From positions 37,192-101,191 of the forward strand of contig NZ_BOML01000030.1 of the NCBI RefSeq assembly GCF_016862175.1: a DNA stretch of 64,000 bases, read 5' to 3'. Both the position numbers and the translations under genes were made by a program. Origin of the DNA: Paractinoplanes durhamensis. Lineage in GTDB: Bacteria; Actinomycetota; Actinomycetes; Mycobacteriales; Micromonosporaceae. A model generated the notes under the pieces. That model worked only from the letters and a program-made list of their open reading frames with translations, made no database searches and was not told where the DNA came from. Of this stretch, positions 61,506 to 64,000 are shown piece by piece. Every line of letters starts with the position of its first letter. Position 1 is the first letter of the stretch.

Positions 61506-62045
61506 ATGCCTATTGATTTGGTAAGAGCCGACGCGGCCGCCGTCACGGCCACCGTCGACCTGGTCGCGCAGGTCACCGATCAGTCCCTGCCCACCCCCTG
61601 CGCCGGGTGGGACCTGGGCGCGCTGGTCACGCACATGACGGAACAGCATGGCATTTTCGCCGCAGCCGCCCAGGGCGGCCCGGTTGCGGACGAATTGTCG
61701 TATCCGGCCGCCGCCGCCCTCGTTCTGCGCGCCTTCGCCGAGCCCGGGGTGCTGGACCGGCCGTTCCGGCTGCCCGAGTTCCCGTCGGCGTTCCCCGGCC
61801 GGGTGGCGATCGGGTTCCACCTGGTCGACTACGTCGTGCACGGCTGGGACGTGGCGGTGTCGCTCGGCGTGCCCTACGCCGTCGACCCGGACATCCTCGC
61901 GCTCACCCTGCCGATCGCCTGGGCCGTGCCCAGCGGCGGCAGCCCCGCGTTCGCGCCGGCCCTGGCGGTCCCGCCCGGCACCGCACCGCTCGACGAGATC
62001 CTGCTGCGCCTCGGCCGCGACCCGGCGATCAAGTTGCCGGCATGA
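61506..62045 (+). CDS. DinB-like TIGR03086 / maleylpyruvate isomerase-type metal-binding protein
   Basis: A 179-residue helical-bundle protein. SLPTPCAGWDLGALVTHMTEQHG carries the first metal-binding His of the TIGR03086/mycothiol maleylpyruvate isomerase family, and FHLVDYVVHGWDVAVSLG the second conserved His motif. Members are mycothiol-dependent enzymes or of unknown activity. The divergent MarR gene probably regulates it. It converges with the VOC gene, overlapping by 17 bp. Confidence 0.87.
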   Translation: MPIDLVRADAAAVTATVDLVAQVTDQSLPTPCAGWDLGALVTHMTEQHGIFAAAAQGGPVADELSYPAAAALVLRAFAEPGVLDRPFRLPEFPSAFPGRVAIGFHLVDYVVHGWDVAVSLGVPYAVDPDILALTLPIAWAVPSGGSPAFAPALAVPPGTAPLDEILLRLGRDPAIKLPA

Positions 62046-62409
62046 GCGTCGTGATGCAGAACGGGTGACCGGCCGGGTCGAGCAGCACCCGCCAGCGCTC
62101 CGGCGACGGCTGCACGCCCGCCCTGCGCGCGCCGGCCGCCAGCATCGCGGTCTCGGCCGCGTCCAGGTCGTCGACCGCCGGCTCCAGGTGCATCTGCTTG
62201 GGGATCGGGCCGTCCGGCCAGCTGACCGGTGGCAGGTCCGGCACCTCCTGGATGGTCAGCAGCACGCCGGCGCCCTTGAGGGCCACGAACGCCGGCGACT
62301 CGAACATCACTTCCACGCCGAGTACGTCCTCCCGCACCCGTCCCGCCGCTGGGCGCAGCACCGCTTCCCGGACATCCGCTACTGGAACGAGCCACCCCGG
62401 GGCGGCCAC
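62029..62409 (-). CDS. VOC/glyoxalase-family protein with altered N-terminus
   Basis: The frame encodes up to 126 residues. From about residue 25 (VREDVLGVEVMFESPAFVALKGAG) to the end (LDPAGHPFCITTLMP) it fits a single VOC domain. The first 24 residues come from DNA that, read on the other strand, encodes the C-terminus of an epoxide hydrolase, so the natural start of this gene seems replaced. A GTG at 62337 would give 102 residues without the first beta strand. It may be a recently rearranged or non-functional gene. Confidence 0.68.
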   Translation of the reverse strand: MAAPGWLVPVADVREAVLRPAAGRVREDVLGVEVMFESPAFVALKGAGVLLTIQEVPDLPPVSWPDGPIPKQMHLEPAVDDLDAAETAMLAAGARRAGVQPSPERWRVLLDPAGHPFCITTLMPAT

Positions 62410-62481
62410 TTCGCCGCCTTCGAGCAGCCCGCCCGGTTCGTCGCCGAGGTCCGCGCCGCGGCGGTCAGATTCGCGGCATGA
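62341..62481 (+). pseudogene. 3' fragment of an epoxide hydrolase gene
   Basis: The plus strand encodes SRRWAQHRFPDIRYWNEPPR and then GGHFAAFEQPARFVAEVRAA before a TGA at 62479-62481. This is the C-terminal end of alpha/beta-hydrolase-type epoxide hydrolases, including the catalytic His in GGHFAAFEQP. No upstream part of such an enzyme follows in this frame, so only the last 46 codons remain. It overlaps the start of the VOC gene on the other strand and 17 bp of the DUF3558 gene end. Confidence 0.72.
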
Positions 62482-63025
62482 CGGCCTTGGTCACCTCGGT
62501 GGCGTCGGTCAGGTTCTGCTCGTCCGAGGCGCCGCGGGAGTAGACGTCGATCTGCGCCGTGCCGTAGAGCACGTAAAGGTGCCCGGCCAGCTCGAACGCG
62601 TCCTCGCCGACCCCGTCGACCGGCTTGGCGTCGGCGATCGTGGTCTTGAACTCGTCCTCGGTGGTGCGCGAGATGAACAGCGCCAGCTGGCCGCTCTCCT
62701 GCTGCCACTGGCAGAAGCGGGTGGCGGTGCCCGGCTCGGCGTCGTCCTTGTCGATCTGGGTGACCTCGCGGCCGGTCAGGTCGACCACCTCAGCCTTGCT
62801 GAGCAGCGTGCACGGGTCGGGCAGATCACCGGCGTCCTTCGCCGAGCCGGTGCCGCTCACCGCCGTGCCGGTCGGCGTCGGCTCGGCCGCGCCGGTCGGC
62901 GTCGGCTGAGCGGCACCCTGGGCGGCCGCGGAGTTGCCGTTGGTCTTGCTGTCGAGAATGCCGCAGCCGCTGAGGGCGGCGACGGCGGTGAACGAGACAA
63001 CGGCGAGGGCGCTGAGGCGCTTCAT
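62465..63025 (-). CDS. DUF3558-type lipoprotein
   Basis: A 186-residue lipoprotein: lipobox AALSGC (Cys21), a Pro/Thr/Gly linker with two PTPTGAAEP-like repeats, then a DUF3558-like domain (about 70-186) starting DLPDPCTLLSKAEVVDLTG, with FCQWQQ giving the second conserved cysteine and GVGEDAFELAGHLYV. The family is frequent in actinomycetes and its role is not known. ATG 63025 has GGGAGAAG upstream; an earlier start would move the lipobox far from the N-terminus. Confidence 0.88.
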   Translation of the reverse strand: MKRLSALAVVSFTAVAALSGCGILDSKTNGNSAAAQGAAQPTPTGAAEPTPTGTAVSGTGSAKDAGDLPDPCTLLSKAEVVDLTGREVTQIDKDDAEPGTATRFCQWQQESGQLALFISRTTEDEFKTTIADAKPVDGVGEDAFELAGHLYVLYGTAQIDVYSRGASDEQNLTDATEVTKAVMPRI

Positions 63026-63149
63026 CTTCTCCCCTGGGAGTGACTGCCCGGAACTGCGTTCGATCAGGTTCGCCGGTTGCCGGGGCCACGCCAATGACCG
63101 AACGGGTTAGTTGACACGTTGGCGGGAGAAGATCCCCCGTTCGGAATCG

Positions 63150-63497
63150 CTATGCCAAGCGCGGAAGGTATGACGACCACACCTTTTTGGGCACAACCAT
63201 GCGCCAGGCGTCCAGCACCGACTCGGTCATCCGCTCATCGTCCAGCTCGGACAGCCAGGCCTGCACCCAGTGGAACCGCAGGTCGGACTCGCGCGGCAGG
63301 TGGAACAGGCGCGGCTCGGCGGCGACCAGAGCGGCCCGCTCCTCCTTCGGGAAACCGAACCCCATGACCGTCTCGTCCCGCGAGAACGCCACATAGACGA
63401 TCTTTCCGACCCGGAATTTGACCCGATCGTGGATCAGATGCTCCGAGCTGCGCGGCAGATCGCGACACACCCGGCGCACGTCATCGACGGTAACCAT
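63150..63497 (-). CDS. MmcQ/YjbR family protein
   Basis: A 115-residue protein of the MmcQ/YjbR (CyaY-like fold) family: VRRVCRDLPRSSEHLIHDRVKFRVGKIVYVAFSRD, then PKEERAALVAAEPRLFHLP and VLDAWRMVVPKKV. These small cytoplasmic proteins are thought to bind DNA; function poorly known. It starts 34 bp downstream of the end of the partial gene at the window edge. Confidence 0.88.
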   Translation of the reverse strand: MVTVDDVRRVCRDLPRSSEHLIHDRVKFRVGKIVYVAFSRDETVMGFGFPKEERAALVAAEPRLFHLPRESDLRFHWVQAWLSELDDERMTESVLDAWRMVVPKKVWSSYLPRLA

Positions 63498-63530
63498 GCC
63501 GCGAAACGTACGCCGGGGGTATGACAGTTT

Positions 63531-64000
63531 TCAGGACTGCCGCGGCTTCGGCACCGAGAGCCGGGTGGTGGGTTCGTCGGGCAGCGCGACCGAGTCCGGC
63601 ACCTTCGCCCGGAACACCCGGTCGGGCGGGAGCCGATAGGTGGTGGCCTGCACCAACTCGTCCGGCACACCGTGCCGGCCGGTGGACTCGGTGTCCTCGG
63701 TGGCCGACGCGGCCGGTTCCGGCGATTCCCGCGGCATCCGGCTCGGCCCGAACGGTGCGGGCATCCGCCGGTGGCCTCTCTCGCCCGCCGTCGGCGCGAC
63801 CTCCTGCGGCGCCTCATCCGGCTGCACGGCATCCGGCGGCGCGGCGTCGCGGGCCCGGCTCGGATCCGGGAACACCCGGTAGACCACCCCGCCCACGGCG
63901 CTGGGCTCGGCCACCACCCGCGGCGAGGGCGGCGGCGGCACGGGAAACCCGAGCGAACTCGCTTCGGTCTCACCTTCGTCGACCGGCGTGCCTTCGTCGA
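63531..64000 (-). CDS. Partial Pro-rich protein running off the window
   Basis: The frame is open from its stop at 63531 to the window end, so the N-terminal part is missing; 156 codons are visible. The visible part is rich in Pro, Glu, Ala and Arg (DEGTPVDEGETEASS near the edge, then SPRVVAEPSAVGGVVYRVFPDPSRARD) and ends RLSVPKPRQS. It appears disordered, with no family recognised. It may be the cytoplasmic tail or linker of a larger protein. Confidence 0.55.
   Translation of the reverse strand, partial: DEGTPVDEGETEASSLGFPVPPPPSPRVVAEPSAVGGVVYRVFPDPSRARDAAPPDAVQPDEAPQEVAPTAGERGHRRMPAPFGPSRMPRESPEPAASATEDTESTGRHGVPDELVQATTYRLPPDRVFRAKVPDSVALPDEPTTRLSVPKPRQS

Overview
The window is GC-rich DNA with strong third-position G/C bias, many GTG starts and many ATGA or GTGA gene junctions. 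Several families point to a filamentous actinomycete of the Micromonosporaceae type (Actinoplanes or a relative): mycothiol-transferase-like DinB proteins, a DUF3558 lipoprotein, secreted enzymes with CBM2 or ricin-B domains, a very large secreted RHS protein and TIGR00027 methyltransferases. This placement is an inference from gene content. I see no rRNA, tRNA, CRISPR array, integrase or transposase.

Layout. 0-8.4 kb: small housekeeping and accessory genes (alpha/beta hydrolase, HAD protein, LysR, methyltransferases, a divergent HxlR/CMD pair with a clear operator, an MFS carrier, DinB protein). 8.5-12.8 kb, minus strand: a redox signalling operon of NAD kinase fused to a GNAT-like domain, a receiver domain fused to a thioredoxin-reductase-like flavoprotein, and a histidine kinase with a cyclic-nucleotide-binding domain. 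13.0-16.3 kb: two secreted hydrolases, an S1 protease with ricin-B lectin and a GH64 beta-1,3-glucanase with CBM2. 18.2-26.6 kb: a Bcr/CflA transporter, then a 2,047-residue secreted RHS/YD-repeat protein with a short hydrophobic C-terminal tip. It is followed without a gap by an overlooked 55-codon two-helix membrane protein (candidate immunity protein) and a terminator; beyond the RHS start lies a broken second Bcr/CflA copy. 26.6-33.7 kb: PrsW protease, aminoglycoside-phosphotransferase-like kinase, an unusual two-part methyltransferase, and a molybdate uptake operon (HTH-TOBE regulator, modA, modB, modC). 33.9-39.8 kb: a deazaflavin-dependent reductase, CbiZ, MFS and GNAT genes, a secreted protein of unknown function and a membrane sulfatase-like enzyme. 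39.9-49.7 kb: an apparently active GGDEF-EAL protein, divergent from a TetR/heterodimeric ABC exporter operon, then a Calx-beta surface protein whose 5' leader carries a c-di-GMP-I (GEMM) riboswitch. 49.9-54.3 kb: an alpha-helical membrane-anchored protein and a five-gene electron-transfer operon (Ser-rich exported protein, ApbE, ferric-reductase-like cytochrome, NuoF-like protein, 3Fe-4S ferredoxin). 55.4-60.5 kb: two ABC-2 exporters in one operon with a NarL-type two-component system. 60.6-64 kb: RNase H, MarR/DinB pair, a VOC gene meeting an epoxide-hydrolase remnant, a DUF3558 lipoprotein, a YjbR-like protein and a gene running off the end.

The most interesting systems are the riboswitch-controlled surface adhesin near a c-di-GMP turnover enzyme, the RHS tip with its small adjoining membrane protein, the two-component system whose response regulator is itself a flavoenzyme encoded with a NAD kinase, and the ApbE-centred transmembrane electron-transfer operon.
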